This document shows positions 56,018 to 64,000 of a stretch of DNA of 64,000 bases, piece by piece (positions within the stretch are counted from its first letter, which is position 1; each line of letters begins with the position of its first letter). The notes beneath the pieces were generated by a model. The model searched no databases and was not told the origin of the DNA. It saw only the letters and a list, made by a program, of their open reading frames with translations. The stretch is from contig NZ_BMWE01000003.1 of the NCBI RefSeq assembly GCF_014651075.1, positions 1-64,000 on the forward strand, given 5' to 3'. Both the position numbers and the translations under genes were made by a program. The stretch comes from Streptomyces djakartensis (GTDB lineage: Bacteria > Actinomycetota > Actinomycetes > Streptomycetales > Streptomycetaceae).

Positions 56018-56308
56018 GGACGCCTCCTCTCACAGCGGTCTTTCTCGCATTCCGCACCCCTATCGTCGTCCATGATGCGGATGCCGCGCCAAGTGGATAG
56101 ACGCCGCGCGGGGGGTTTGTGACGGTACTGGTGCACAGCGAATCCGTCGAGAGTCCGTGTGTCCCAAGGGTCGTTTCCCAAACGGCTGCTGACTGTGAGT
56201 GAAATATGATTCTTCCCGGCGTACGGGTGACGGGCAGGGCGTACGGGTGAATGCGCGGACCGATACGATGCCGCAGCTCAGCGTCGCAGCGAAGTTCGGG
56301 GGAGCGTC

Positions 56309-57499
56309 GTGTTCGGAATCGTCAGGCCCTGCAGGCACCGTCTCGGGGAGAAGCTCGGCGAACAGTGGATGGCGCATTTGTGCGGACTGTGCCTCGCACT
56401 GCGTGGTGACCACGGACAGTTCGCTCGAATAGTGACGAACTATGACGGGCTTCTCATATCGGTTTTGACGGAGGCTCAGACCGGACCGGACAAGGCCGCA
56501 CGGCGTACGGCCGGGCCCTGTCCGCTGCGCGGTATGCGGACCGCCTCCGTCGCACACGGCGAGGGAGCCCGGCTGGCCGCGGCCGTGTCCCTGGTGCTGG
56601 CCTCGGCGAAGGTGCGCGACCACGTCCTGGACGGCGACGGGCTGTTGGCCCGCAGGCCGGTGGCGCGCGCCGCCCGCCGGGTCGCCGCGGGCTGGGACGC
56701 GGCCGGCGCCCGCACCGGCACCGCCGTGGGCTTCGACACCACTGTCCTGGTCGACGCGGTGGACCGGCAGGCCGGGATCGAGGCGCTCGCCGGGCCGGGG
56801 ACGCCGCTCCTGACGGTGACCGAACCGACCGAGACCGCCACCGCCGCGGCCTTCGCGCACACGGCGATCCTCGCGGACCGACCGCACAACGCCGAGCCGC
56901 TCGCCGAGGCCGGCCGGCTCTTCGGACGCCTCGCGCACCTGCTGGACGCCGTGGCGGACCGTCACGCTGACGCCGTGTCAGGCGTCTGGAACCCGCTCGC
57001 CGCGACCGGCACCTCCCTGACCGAGGCGCGGCGCCTCGCCGACGACGCGGTGCACGGTGTCCGGCTGGCGCTGCGGGAGGCGGAGTTCACCGACGGGCGG
57101 CTGGTGCACCGGCTCCTCGTGCACGAACTGCGCACCGCCGTCGACCGCGCCTTCGGCACGTCCGTCTGTGCCCACATCCCCGCACCGGAGGCGGCCGGCC
57201 CCTACGCGCCGCCCGGCACCGGCACGCCGGGCGGCCCCGGTGCACCGACCCCGCCGGGGCCGCCGCGCGGCACCCGGCGCGGCCTGCTCGCCGGGTGCGC
57301 GGTGTGGCTCGGGCTCGCCTGCACCTGCCAGATGTGCTGCGGCACCTATCACGACCCGTGGTCGGGCGAGCGCAAGGAAGGCCACTGCAGCACCTGCGAC
57401 TGCAGCGGATGCGGGGACTGCTGCAGCTGCTGCGAGTGCGGCGGAAGCTGCTGTGAGAACTGCGGTTGCGACGGCTGCGACTGCGGTTGTAACTGTTGA
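56309..57499 (+). CDS. DUF5685-like protein with very Cys-rich C-terminal tail
   Basis: 396 residues. The start FGIVRPCRHRLGEKLGEQWMAHLCGLCLALRG with RIVTNYDGLLISVLTEA fits DUF5685 (Cys-x2-Cys near residue 25 and the later CPLRG). Residues about 60-300 are Ala-rich helices. After a Pro/Gly linker and a short hydrophobic stretch, the final 55 residues contain about 25 Cys, mostly as CC and C-x2-C (CSTCDC, CGDCCSCCECGGSCC, CDCGCNC). That density is metallothionein-like and suggests zinc, copper or iron-sulphur binding. GTG 56309 follows GGGGGAG. Function unknown; neighbours give no clue. Confidence 0.82.
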   Translation: MFGIVRPCRHRLGEKLGEQWMAHLCGLCLALRGDHGQFARIVTNYDGLLISVLTEAQTGPDKAARRTAGPCPLRGMRTASVAHGEGARLAAAVSLVLASAKVRDHVLDGDGLLARRPVARAARRVAAGWDAAGARTGTAVGFDTTVLVDAVDRQAGIEALAGPGTPLLTVTEPTETATAAAFAHTAILADRPHNAEPLAEAGRLFGRLAHLLDAVADRHADAVSGVWNPLAATGTSLTEARRLADDAVHGVRLALREAEFTDGRLVHRLLVHELRTAVDRAFGTSVCAHIPAPEAAGPYAPPGTGTPGGPGAPTPPGPPRGTRRGLLAGCAVWLGLACTCQMCCGTYHDPWSGERKEGHCSTCDCSGCGDCCSCCECGGSCCENCGCDGCDCGCNC

Positions 57500-57662
57500 C
57501 GGCTGAAAGGCCCTCTTGCGCCTACCGGCCGTTCGGCCGAATACTCCCCCCAGCGCTTGTCAGGGGCACGGCGTGTTCGAAATCCGGACAGCCGGTCTCA
57601 GGCTGCGCCTCACGGGCCCGACCCCACGAGGGCCCCCGACTTCCTTTGTGGAGGAACGAAAA

Positions 57663-58568
57663 GTGAGGATCAAGCGCACCACCCCGCGCAGTGGCATCTC
57701 GAGACGGACCCGGCTGATCGCCGTCTCCACCGGCCTCGTCGCCGCTGCCGCGATCGCGATCCCCAGCGCGAACGCGTCCGACACCACCGCCACCTTCAGC
57801 GCCGCCGAGCTCAAGAGCGCAAGCGGCTCGTTGCTGAAGGCCGACATCCCGGGCACCGCCTGGGCCGTCGACAGCAAGACCAACCGGGTGCTGCTGACCG
57901 TCGACAGCACGGTCACCCAGGCCGAGATAGCGAAGATCAAGCAGCAGGCCGGCGCCAACGCCGACGCGCTCACCATCAAGCGCACGCCCGGCAAGTTCAA
58001 CAAGCTGATCCAGGGCGGCGACGCCATCTATGCGAGTAGCTGGCGCTGCTCCCTCGGTTTCAACGTCCGCGCCAGCAACGGAACCGAGTACTTCCTGACC
58101 GCCGGTCACTGCACCGACGGGGCGGGCACCTGGTACTCCAACTCCAGCCGCACCACGGTCATCGGCTCGACCGCCGGCTCCAGCTTCCCGGGCAACGACT
58201 ACGGTCTCGTGCGCTACAGCGGGTCCGTCAGCAGGCCGGGTACCGCGAACGGTGTGGACATCACCCGCGCGGCCACCCCGAGCGTGGGCACCACCGTCAT
58301 CCGCGACGGCTCCACGACCGGTACGCACAGCGGCCGTGTCACCGCTCTCAACGCCACCGTCAACTACGGCGGCGGCGACATCGTCTCCGGCCTGATCCAG
58401 ACCACCGTCTGTGCCGAGCCCGGTGACTCCGGCGGTTCGCTCTACGGCAGCAACGGTGTCGCGTACGGCCTGACCTCCGGGGGCAGCGGCGACTGCACCT
58501 CCGGTGGTACGACGTTCTTCCAGCCCGTCACCGAGGCGCTGAGCGCGTACGGCGTCAGCGTGTACTAG
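57663..58568 (+). CDS. Streptogrisin-type serine protease (SGPA/SGPB-like)
   Basis: 301 residues: signal peptide (about 1-38, ending PSANA), a propeptide of about 77 residues, and a mature S1 chymotrypsin-like protease of 186 residues starting at Ile116 ([18 protein letters not shown]). Triad: His in LTAGHCTDG, Asp in GNDYGLVRY, Ser in [11 protein letters not shown]; the ending [17 protein letters not shown] is identical in style to streptogrisin B. Four Cys form two disulphides. It is secreted and self-activating. GTG 57663 follows GGAGG. A terminator follows. Confidence 0.94.
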   Translation: MRIKRTTPRSGISRRTRLIAVSTGLVAAAAIAIPSANASDTTATFSAAELKSASGSLLKADIPGTAWAVDSKTNRVLLTVDSTVTQAEIAKIKQQAGANADALTIKRTPGKFNKLIQGGDAIYASSWRCSLGFNVRASNGTEYFLTAGHCTDGAGTWYSNSSRTTVIGSTAGSSFPGNDYGLVRYSGSVSRPGTANGVDITRAATPSVGTTVIRDGSTTGTHSGRVTALNATVNYGGGDIVSGLIQTTVCAEPGDSGGSLYGSNGVAYGLTSGGSGDCTSGGTTFFQPVTEALSAYGVSVY

Positions 58569-58601
58569 AACCTGACGGGCAAGCGGTTCGCAGGGTTTTG
58601 T

Positions 58602-58637
58602 GCCCCCGCACGTACTGTGTGCGGGGGCCTTCCTTTT
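58602..58637 (+). terminator. Terminator after first streptogrisin gene
   Basis: A 10-bp perfect stem GCCCCCGCAC / GTGCGGGGGC with a 7-nt loop, followed by CTTCCTTTT. Confidence 0.9.
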
Positions 58638-58949
58638 GTGCGGATCACCCCTTGTCGGGGCACTGGTCGGAGTTGGGTTGAGGGGTGGTTTTCGGCCACG
58701 CGGATTCCTCACAGCGTGCACACAAGCTACTCACGCGTAATGTTTGCGGTGTGAACGTGGGGGAGTTGGGTCCGATTTGACCTTGAGCGGTCACTATGAG
58801 GGGCGGGCGGTCCGTCATCTACGCGCGTCCTGAACTCGGTCTTGTGTGCTCCCCGTTGTCCTCGGAATAGTGGGCGCTCGTCAACGAAGCCTTCCGGTTC
58901 GTGAGGTCCCCACAACCTCCCGGGCCGACCCCCCACAGGAGGACACGAG
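58638..58949. other. Promoter region of second streptogrisin gene
   Basis: 312 bp without a gene. TAATGT at 58738 and TTGACC at 58777 are the most promoter-like hexamers, but they do not pair at a good spacing. No repeat or known site is visible. Confidence 0.35.
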
Positions 58950-60032
58950 TTGAAGCACCGACGCATACCCAAGCGGCGTGCAGCCGTGGCGGGTGGCGGT
59001 ATAGCCGCCCTGATCGCCGCGGGATTCACCTTCCAGTCCGCGAACGCGAGCGAGACGCCTGAGGTCTCCGCGCCCAGGACCCTGTCGGTCGCGGCGGCCG
59101 GAAAGCTCGCCTCGACGCTGGCTCAGGACCTGGGCGGCGACGCGGCCGGGACGTACTACGACACGAAGAGCAAGAGCCTCGTGGTGAACGTGCTCGACGA
59201 GGCCGCCGCCGATGCCGTCGAGAAGGCCGGAGCCAAGGCGAGAGTCGTGGCGAACTCACTCGCCGAACTGAAGAGCGCCCGCGGCACGCTGAAGGCGGAC
59301 GCGACGATTCCGGGCACCTCCTGGGTGACCGACCCGACGGCGAACAAGGTCGTCGTGACCGCCGACCGTACGGTCTCCAAGGCCGAATGGGCGAAGCTGA
59401 CGAAGGTCGTCGACGGGCTCGGTGCGAAGGCCGAACTCAAGCGGACGAAGGGGGAGTACAAGCCCTTCATCGCCGGTGGCGACGCCATCACCGGTGGCAG
59501 TGGCCGCTGCTCGCTCGGCTTCAACGTGGTCAAGGGCGGCGAGCCGTTCTTCCTGACCGCCGGGCACTGCACCGAGGGCATCTCCACGTGGTCGGACTCC
59601 AGCGGCAAGGAGATCGGCACCAACGCGGACTCCCGCTTCCCGGGTGACGACTACGGGCTGGTCAAGTACACCGCCGAGGTGGCTCACCCGAGTGAGGTGA
59701 ACCTCTACAACGGCTCGACGCAGAAGATCTCGGGCGCGGCCGAGGCGACCGTCGGCATGGAGGTCACGCGGAGCGGGTCGACGACCCAGGTGCACGACGG
59801 GAAGGTCACCGGGCTGGACGCCACCGTGAACTACGGCAACGGTGACGTCGTGAACGGTCTGATCCAGACCGATGTGTGCGCGGAGCCCGGTGACAGCGGT
59901 GGTGCGCTCTTCTCGGGCAGCAACGCGGTCGGTCTCACGTCCGGCGGTAGCGGTGACTGCACCTCCGGTGGGGAGACGTTCTTCCAGCCGGTGACGGAGG
60001 CGCTGTCCGCCACCGGGACCGAGATCGGCTGA
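58950..60032 (+). CDS. Streptogrisin-type serine protease with long propeptide (SGPD/alpha-lytic-like)
   Basis: 360 residues: signal peptide (about 1-34), a propeptide of about 139 residues with the alpha-lytic-protease pro-domain pattern ([29 protein letters not shown]), and a mature protease of 187 residues from Ile174 ([18 protein letters not shown]). Triad: His in LTAGHCTEG, Asp in GDDYGLVKY, Ser in [12 protein letters not shown]. The long pro-domain resembles SGPD and alpha-lytic protease and probably acts as a folding chaperone. The start is TTG 58950, 7 nt after AGGAGG. It is the second member of a tandem pair, 381 bp after the first. Confidence 0.93.
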   Translation: MKHRRIPKRRAAVAGGGIAALIAAGFTFQSANASETPEVSAPRTLSVAAAGKLASTLAQDLGGDAAGTYYDTKSKSLVVNVLDEAAADAVEKAGAKARVVANSLAELKSARGTLKADATIPGTSWVTDPTANKVVVTADRTVSKAEWAKLTKVVDGLGAKAELKRTKGEYKPFIAGGDAITGGSGRCSLGFNVVKGGEPFFLTAGHCTEGISTWSDSSGKEIGTNADSRFPGDDYGLVKYTAEVAHPSEVNLYNGSTQKISGAAEATVGMEVTRSGSTTQVHDGKVTGLDATVNYGNGDVVNGLIQTDVCAEPGDSGGALFSGSNAVGLTSGGSGDCTSGGETFFQPVTEALSATGTEIG

Positions 60033-60049
60033 GTCGGCCCTCTGGGTTT

Positions 60050-60085
60050 GCGGCCCCGTCCCTCTCTGCGTGAGGGGCGGGGCCG
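60050..60085 (+). terminator. Terminator after second streptogrisin gene
   Basis: A 15-bp stem (GCGGCCCCGTCCCTC / GAGGGGCGGGGCCGC, one T-G pair) with a 6-7 nt loop. Confidence 0.85.
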
Positions 60086-60395
60086 CTTCGGTGTGCCTGC
60101 GGCCGCGCCTGCGGCATGAGGGGGGCGGGGCCGCGCCGGGGGGTGTCCGTCCTCGGAACGGCGCGACGGAGTCGGACACCGACTGACACCCCGTTGACGC
60201 GCCAACCGCTGCGGGCGGACACCCCCCGACACGTCCCCTTCTCGCCGTGCGCGGGTGCGGGTCGCCGTGGGTGCCCCTTCTGCGGGTGCGTGGCTCCGTG
60301 GGGAGGGGAGACTCGGTGTTTGCGCAGGTGGGGTGGGGTTGAGTGGGTGTCGTACACGCATTCGAAAATTGGTCTATGGTGGGGGTGAGGCAGCT
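60086..60395. other. Structured intergenic region upstream of dnaE2
   Basis: No gene. A perfect 13-bp inverted repeat, CGGGGGGTGTCCG (60137-60149) against CGGACACCCCCCG (60216-60228), encloses 66 nt that contain a smaller hairpin GTCGG-ACA-CCGAC (60171-60183). TATGGT at 60375-60380 may be the -10 box of dnaE2. Confidence 0.5.
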
Positions 60396-60411
60396 GGGAA
60401 CAAGCGTTCGA
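60396..60411. promoter_or_regulatory. LexA (SOS) box of dnaE2
   Basis: GGGAACAAGCGTTCGA contains the palindromic core GAAC-N4-GTTC of the actinobacterial SOS box TCGAAC-N4-GTTCGA, with two mismatches at the left end. It lies 33 nt before the start of dnaE2 and downstream of a -10-like TATGGT, so LexA binding would repress the dnaE2-imuB operon until DNA damage. Confidence 0.85.
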
Positions 60412-60444
60412 TAGCTGGGTTGGTCGCGAGTGCGGGAGGTGCGT

Positions 60445-63400
60445 GTGCCGGGGTTCACGCATCTGCACACTGTCTCCGGGTTCTCCTTGCGATATGGGGC
60501 CTCGCATCCGGAGCGGCTGGCCGAGTGCGCCTCCGGGCGGGGTATGGACGCCTTGGCTCTGACGGATCGCGACACGCTGGCCGGCGCTGTCCGGTTCGCG
60601 AAGGCCTGCGCGAAAGTGGGGGTTCGTCCGGTGTTCGGGGCGGATCTGGCGGTGGCGGGGGTGGAGCCCCCGGAGCGCGGGGCACGGCGTCGGGCCCCGG
60701 TGCGGGGTGGTGCCTTTGTCGATGAATCGGCCCCTCGTGTGACCTTCCTCGCCCGGGACGGTGGCCGGGGGTGGGGTGAGCTGTGCCGGCTCGTCTCCGC
60801 CGCGCACGAGGGGGAGGGGACACCCCTGCTGCCGTGGGAGCGCAATCGTGCCGAGGGGCTGGTCGTGCTGCTCGGGCCCGGCTCGGAGGTGGGGCGCGCC
60901 CTGGCCGCCGGACGTCCCGACCGGGCCGAGAGGCTGCTCGTGCCCTGGCGGGAGGTCTATGGCGACGCCCTACGGCTGGAGGCCGTCTGGCACGGCCGGA
61001 CAGGTACGGGCCCCGGTTCTCTGAGGCTGGCCGCCCGTACCCTCGGGTTCGCCGCCGAGCAGCGGATCCGGCCCGTGCTCAGCAACGCCGTGCGGTACGC
61101 CGACCCGGGGCTGGGGCCGGTCGCCGACGTCCTGGACGCCGCCCGTCGGCTGGTGCCCGTCGACCCGTCCGGGGAACTGGACTCCGGTGAGGCCTGGCTC
61201 AAGGACGCGGGGGCCATGGCCGGGGTGGCGGAGCGGATCGTGGAGGCCGCGGGGTTCCGGCGAGAGGCCGCTCACCGGCTGGTGGAGCAGACCGAGGCCA
61301 CGGCCGCCGAGTGCCTCGTCGACCCCGAGGACGACCTGGGGATCGGGACCGTCCACTTCCCCGAGCCGCACCTGGTCGGCGCCGGGGGGCGTACCGCCCA
61401 GCGGACGCTGGCCTCACGGGCGGCGGCGGGGATGGTGCTGCGCGGGTACGACCGGCGGCGGGAGTACTGGGAGCGGATGCACCATGAGCTGGACATCATC
61501 GCTCACCACGGCTTCGCCTCCTACTTCCTGACCGTTGCCCGCGTGGTCGACGACGTGCGGGAGATGGGGATCCGGGTCGCCGCCCGGGGGTCCGGGGCCG
61601 GATCGCTCGTCAACCATCTGCTCGGGATCGCGCACGCCGATCCGATCGAGCACCGGCTGCTGATGGAGCGCTTCCTGTCGAAGGAGCGCGTCGTGCTGCC
61701 CGACATCGACATCGACGTGGAGTCCGCGCGCCGGCTGGAGGTCTACCGCGCGATCATCGACCGGTTCGGCACCGAGCGGGTCGCGACGGTCGCGATGCCG
61801 GAGACCTACCGCGTCCGGCATGCGATCCGGGACGTGGGGGCCGCCCTGTCCATGGATCCGGCCGAGATCGACCGGGTGGCCAAGTCCTTTCCCCATATCC
61901 GCGCGCGGGACGCCCGTGCGGCGCTGGAGGAGCTGCCCGAACTGCGCGCCCTGGCGGGGGAGAAGGAGAAGTACGGCAGGTTGTGGGAGCTGGTCGAGGC
62001 TCTGGACGCCCTGCCGCGCGGGGTGGCCATGCACCCGTGCGGGGTGCTGCTGTCCGACGCCTCCCTGCTGGCGCGTACGCCGGTCATGCCGACCAGTGGC
62101 GAGGGCCTCCCGATGTCGCAGTTCGACAAGGACGACGTCGAGGACCTCGGGCTGCTGAAGCTGGACGTGCTGGGCGTGCGGATGCAGTCGGCCATGGCGC
62201 ACGCCGTGGGGGAAGTGGAGCGGGCGACAGGGGCGAGGATCGACCTGGACGGCCTGCCGGCGGGAGACCCGGAGACGTACCGGCTGATCCGGTCCACCGA
62301 GACGCTCGGCTGCTTCCAGATCGAGTCGCCGGGCCAGCGGGACCTGGTCGGGCGGCTCCAGCCGGCCGGCTTCCACGATCTCGTCGTCGACATCTCGCTG
62401 TTCCGGCCCGGTCCGGTCGCCGCCGACATGGTGCGTCCGTTCATCGAGGCGCGGCACGGGCGGGCGCCGATCCGCTACCCGCACCCGGATCTGGAGGAGC
62501 CGCTGCGGGACACCTACGGAGTCGTCGTCTTCCACGAGCAGATCATCGACATCGTCGACATCATGACCGGCTGCGGGCGCGGCGAGGCGGACCGGGTGCG
62601 GCGCGGGCTGTCGGACCCGGAGTCGCAGGAGCGGATCAAGGTGTGGTTCGCGCAGCACGCGGCGGCGAACGGATATGACGCGGAAACGATTCAGCGGACC
62701 TGGGAGATCGTCGAGGCCTTCGGGTCGTACGGCTTCTGCAAGGCGCACGCGGTCGCCTTCGCGGTGCCGACGTACCAGTCGGCCTGGCTGAAGGCGCATC
62801 ACCCCGCCGCCTTCTACGCCGGGCTGCTGACGCACGACCCGGGGATGTACCCGAAGCGGCTGCTGCTGGCGGACGCGCGGCGGCGCGGGGTTCCGGTGCT
62901 GCCGTTGGACGTGAACAAATCGGGGGTCGCACACCGTATCGAACTGGTGTCCGATCGGTGGGGGTTGCGGCTGGCTCTCTCCGACGTGCACGGCATCAGC
63001 GAGGCCGAGGCGGCGCGGATCGCCGAAGGGCAGCCCTACGCCTCGCTGGTCGACTTCTGGGAGCGCGGCCGGCCGAGCCGTCCGCTGGCGCAGCGGCTCG
63101 CACAGGTGGGGGCGCTGGACGCGTTCGGCGCCAACCGCCGTGATCTGCAACTGCATCTGACCGAGCTGCACCGGGGCGCGCGGGGCGCGGGTGGTGGGCA
63201 GTTGCCCTTGGCCGGAGGGCGTGAGACCGCACCGGCCGGGCTGCCCGACCTCACCTCCTCGGAACGGCTCAGTGCCGAGCTGGGCGTGCTGTCCATGGAC
63301 GCCTCGCGCAATCTGATGGACGATCACCGGGCGTTCCTCGACGAGCTGGGCGTGGTGTCCGCGCGGCGGCTGCGCGAGGCCCGGCACGGGGAGGCGGTGC

Positions 63401-63933
63401 TGGTCGCGGGCGCCAAGGCGGCCACCCAGACCCCGCCGATCCGGTCCGGCAAGCGGGTCATCTTCTCCACCCTGGACGACGGCACGGGCCTGGTCGACCT
63501 CGCCTTCTTCGACGACTCCCACGACGCCTGCGCCCACACCGTCTTCCACTCCTGGCTGCTGCTGGTACGCGGGGTGGTGCAGCGCCGCGGCCCGCGCAGC
63601 CTCAGCGTGGTGGGCTCCGCCGCCTGGAACCTCGCGGAACTGCTGGAGGTGCGCCGGGAGGAAGGCCTGGAGGGCGTCGCGGCCCGGCTGGCCGGCGGCG
63701 ACGCCGGTGGCGGTTCCGGCGACGACGGTGAGGGAGCGGCGCGCCGGCGGCTCGCCGGCTCGGAGGGGGAGCCCGCACCGGCGGGCTCCGCGGCCCAGGA
63801 CCCGATGGAGCAGCGGAGGATCCGCATGTCCACCGGGTACGAGATGCACCCCTGGGCCGATCTGCGTCCCGCGGGCGAAGGGCCCGCGGTGGGAAGGAAG
63901 TTGTGGCACCAGAGTCCGGGGAGTGCGGGATGA
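60445..63933 (+). CDS. dnaE2: Error-prone DNA polymerase III alpha subunit DnaE2
   Basis: 1162 residues. The PHP domain begins PGFTHLHTVSGFSLRYGAS and has LALTDRDTLAGAVRF; the polymerase part has PDIDIDVESARR (two catalytic Asp), RGSGAGSLVNHLLGIAHADPIEHRLLMERF in separate parts, FGSYGFCKAHAVAFA, and GCFQIESPGQRDLV. The C-terminus has an OB fold followed by an ImuA'-type HPWADLRPA tail region. DnaE2 is the mutagenic translesion polymerase that works with ImuB and the beta clamp. GTG 60445 follows GGGAGGT; GTG 60430 is a longer option. Its TGA overlaps the ATG of imuB. No imuA gene lies between. Confidence 0.94.
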   Translation: MPGFTHLHTVSGFSLRYGASHPERLAECASGRGMDALALTDRDTLAGAVRFAKACAKVGVRPVFGADLAVAGVEPPERGARRRAPVRGGAFVDESAPRVTFLARDGGRGWGELCRLVSAAHEGEGTPLLPWERNRAEGLVVLLGPGSEVGRALAAGRPDRAERLLVPWREVYGDALRLEAVWHGRTGTGPGSLRLAARTLGFAAEQRIRPVLSNAVRYADPGLGPVADVLDAARRLVPVDPSGELDSGEAWLKDAGAMAGVAERIVEAAGFRREAAHRLVEQTEATAAECLVDPEDDLGIGTVHFPEPHLVGAGGRTAQRTLASRAAAGMVLRGYDRRREYWERMHHELDIIAHHGFASYFLTVARVVDDVREMGIRVAARGSGAGSLVNHLLGIAHADPIEHRLLMERFLSKERVVLPDIDIDVESARRLEVYRAIIDRFGTERVATVAMPETYRVRHAIRDVGAALSMDPAEIDRVAKSFPHIRARDARAALEELPELRALAGEKEKYGRLWELVEALDALPRGVAMHPCGVLLSDASLLARTPVMPTSGEGLPMSQFDKDDVEDLGLLKLDVLGVRMQSAMAHAVGEVERATGARIDLDGLPAGDPETYRLIRSTETLGCFQIESPGQRDLVGRLQPAGFHDLVVDISLFRPGPVAADMVRPFIEARHGRAPIRYPHPDLEEPLRDTYGVVVFHEQIIDIVDIMTGCGRGEADRVRRGLSDPESQERIKVWFAQHAAANGYDAETIQRTWEIVEAFGSYGFCKAHAVAFAVPTYQSAWLKAHHPAAFYAGLLTHDPGMYPKRLLLADARRRGVPVLPLDVNKSGVAHRIELVSDRWGLRLALSDVHGISEAEAARIAEGQPYASLVDFWERGRPSRPLAQRLAQVGALDAFGANRRDLQLHLTELHRGARGAGGGQLPLAGGRETAPAGLPDLTSSERLSAELGVLSMDASRNLMDDHRAFLDELGVVSARRLREARHGEAVLVAGAKAATQTPPIRSGKRVIFSTLDDGTGLVDLAFFDDSHDACAHTVFHSWLLLVRGVVQRRGPRSLSVVGSAAWNLAELLEVRREEGLEGVAARLAGGDAGGGSGDDGEGAARRRLAGSEGEPAPAGSAAQDPMEQRRIRMSTGYEMHPWADLRPAGEGPAVGRKLWHQSPGSAG

Positions 63934-64000
63934 CCATCCTCTGCGTACGTTTCCAGCTGCCGCCCGCGCGCGAGGCGGATCTGCCCCGGCTGCTCGGGAT
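63930..64000 (+). CDS. imuB: DNA polymerase Y family protein ImuB (partial, 5' end)
   Basis: The first 23 codons (ILCVRFQLPPAREADLPRLLG) match the N-terminus of the ImuB-like Y-family proteins that follow dnaE2 in streptomycetes, as I recall them. ATG 63930 overlaps the dnaE2 stop (ATGA), so the two are coupled. ImuB lacks polymerase catalytic residues in known cases and links DnaE2 to the clamp. The rest lies beyond the window, so this cannot be checked here. Confidence 0.75.
   Translation, partial: MTILCVRFQLPPAREADLPRLLG

Overview
The window is high-GC actinobacterial DNA, almost certainly from a Streptomyces chromosome. The grounds are many GTG and TTG starts, ATGA/GTGA-coupled operons, a DmdR-type iron box, streptogrisin proteases, an SflA-like SepF paralogue, an Rpf/LysM secreted protein, and a gene order (tlyA-nadK-recN, pyrG-NUDIX, ald-parA-scpA-scpB, aroH-tyrA-cmk-der, sflA, dnaE2) that I recall, from memory only, as matching the S. 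coelicolor SCO1739-SCO1790 region. Most of it is conserved core chromosome. I see no prophage, IS element, CRISPR array or tRNA.

Layout. 1-390: end of an rRNA operon (23S 3' end, 5S, terminator). 0.4-4.7 kb: an Arg/Asp/Gly-repeat protein with a helical tail, a DUF1015 protein, a HAD phosphatase. 4.8-7.8 kb: iron-box-controlled siderophore importer (two FecCD permeases, one ATPase). 7.8-13.5 kb: SCP2-like protein, then small protein-tlyA-nadK-recN and a glycosyltransferase. 13.5-19.6 kb: PucR regulator, LLM oxidoreductase, BBE-type FAD oxidoreductase, GH15 enzyme. 20.1-26.1 kb: pyrG, NUDIX hydrolase, STAND-like NTPase with TPRs, ald. 26.5-31.3 kb: one tight operon of ParA-like ATPase, putative DNA-binding partner, ScpA, ScpB and a pseudouridine synthase. 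31.4-32.9 kb: ADP-ribosylglycohydrolase and Rieske lipoprotein. 33.0-37.6 kb: aroH-tyrA, cmk-acyltransferase, der. 37.7-40.2 kb: two lineage-restricted unknowns and an Rpf/LysM protein. 40.2-47.6 kb: a branched-chain-amino-acid-type ABC system in which both permeases and one ATPase are a single 1046-aa protein carrying three 144-bp tandem repeats, with a second ATPase, a small Cys-motif membrane protein, a divergent lipoprotein, a binding protein and a WYL regulator. 47.4-55.5 kb: lone ctaD, I78 inhibitor, PAP2 phosphatase, PIG-V-like glycosyltransferase, DHA2 MFS exporter, acyl-CoA dehydrogenase. 55.6-64 kb: sflA, a DUF5685-like protein with a very Cys-rich tail, two streptogrisin-type proteases, then the SOS mutasome pair dnaE2-imuB (imuB runs off the end).

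The strongest points for follow-up are the fused transporter with repeats and a predicted degenerate ATP site, the ParA/putative ribbon-helix-helix/condensin operon, the Cys-rich DUF5685-like tail, the DRG-repeat protein beside the rRNA operon, a P-loop Lys-to-Arg change in the STAND-like NTPase, a 122-bp tail-to-tail coding overlap between the WYL regulator and ctaD, and an 18-bp palindrome-like motif shared by the regions upstream of recN and of the next gene. I do not see a clearly new defence or mobile system.
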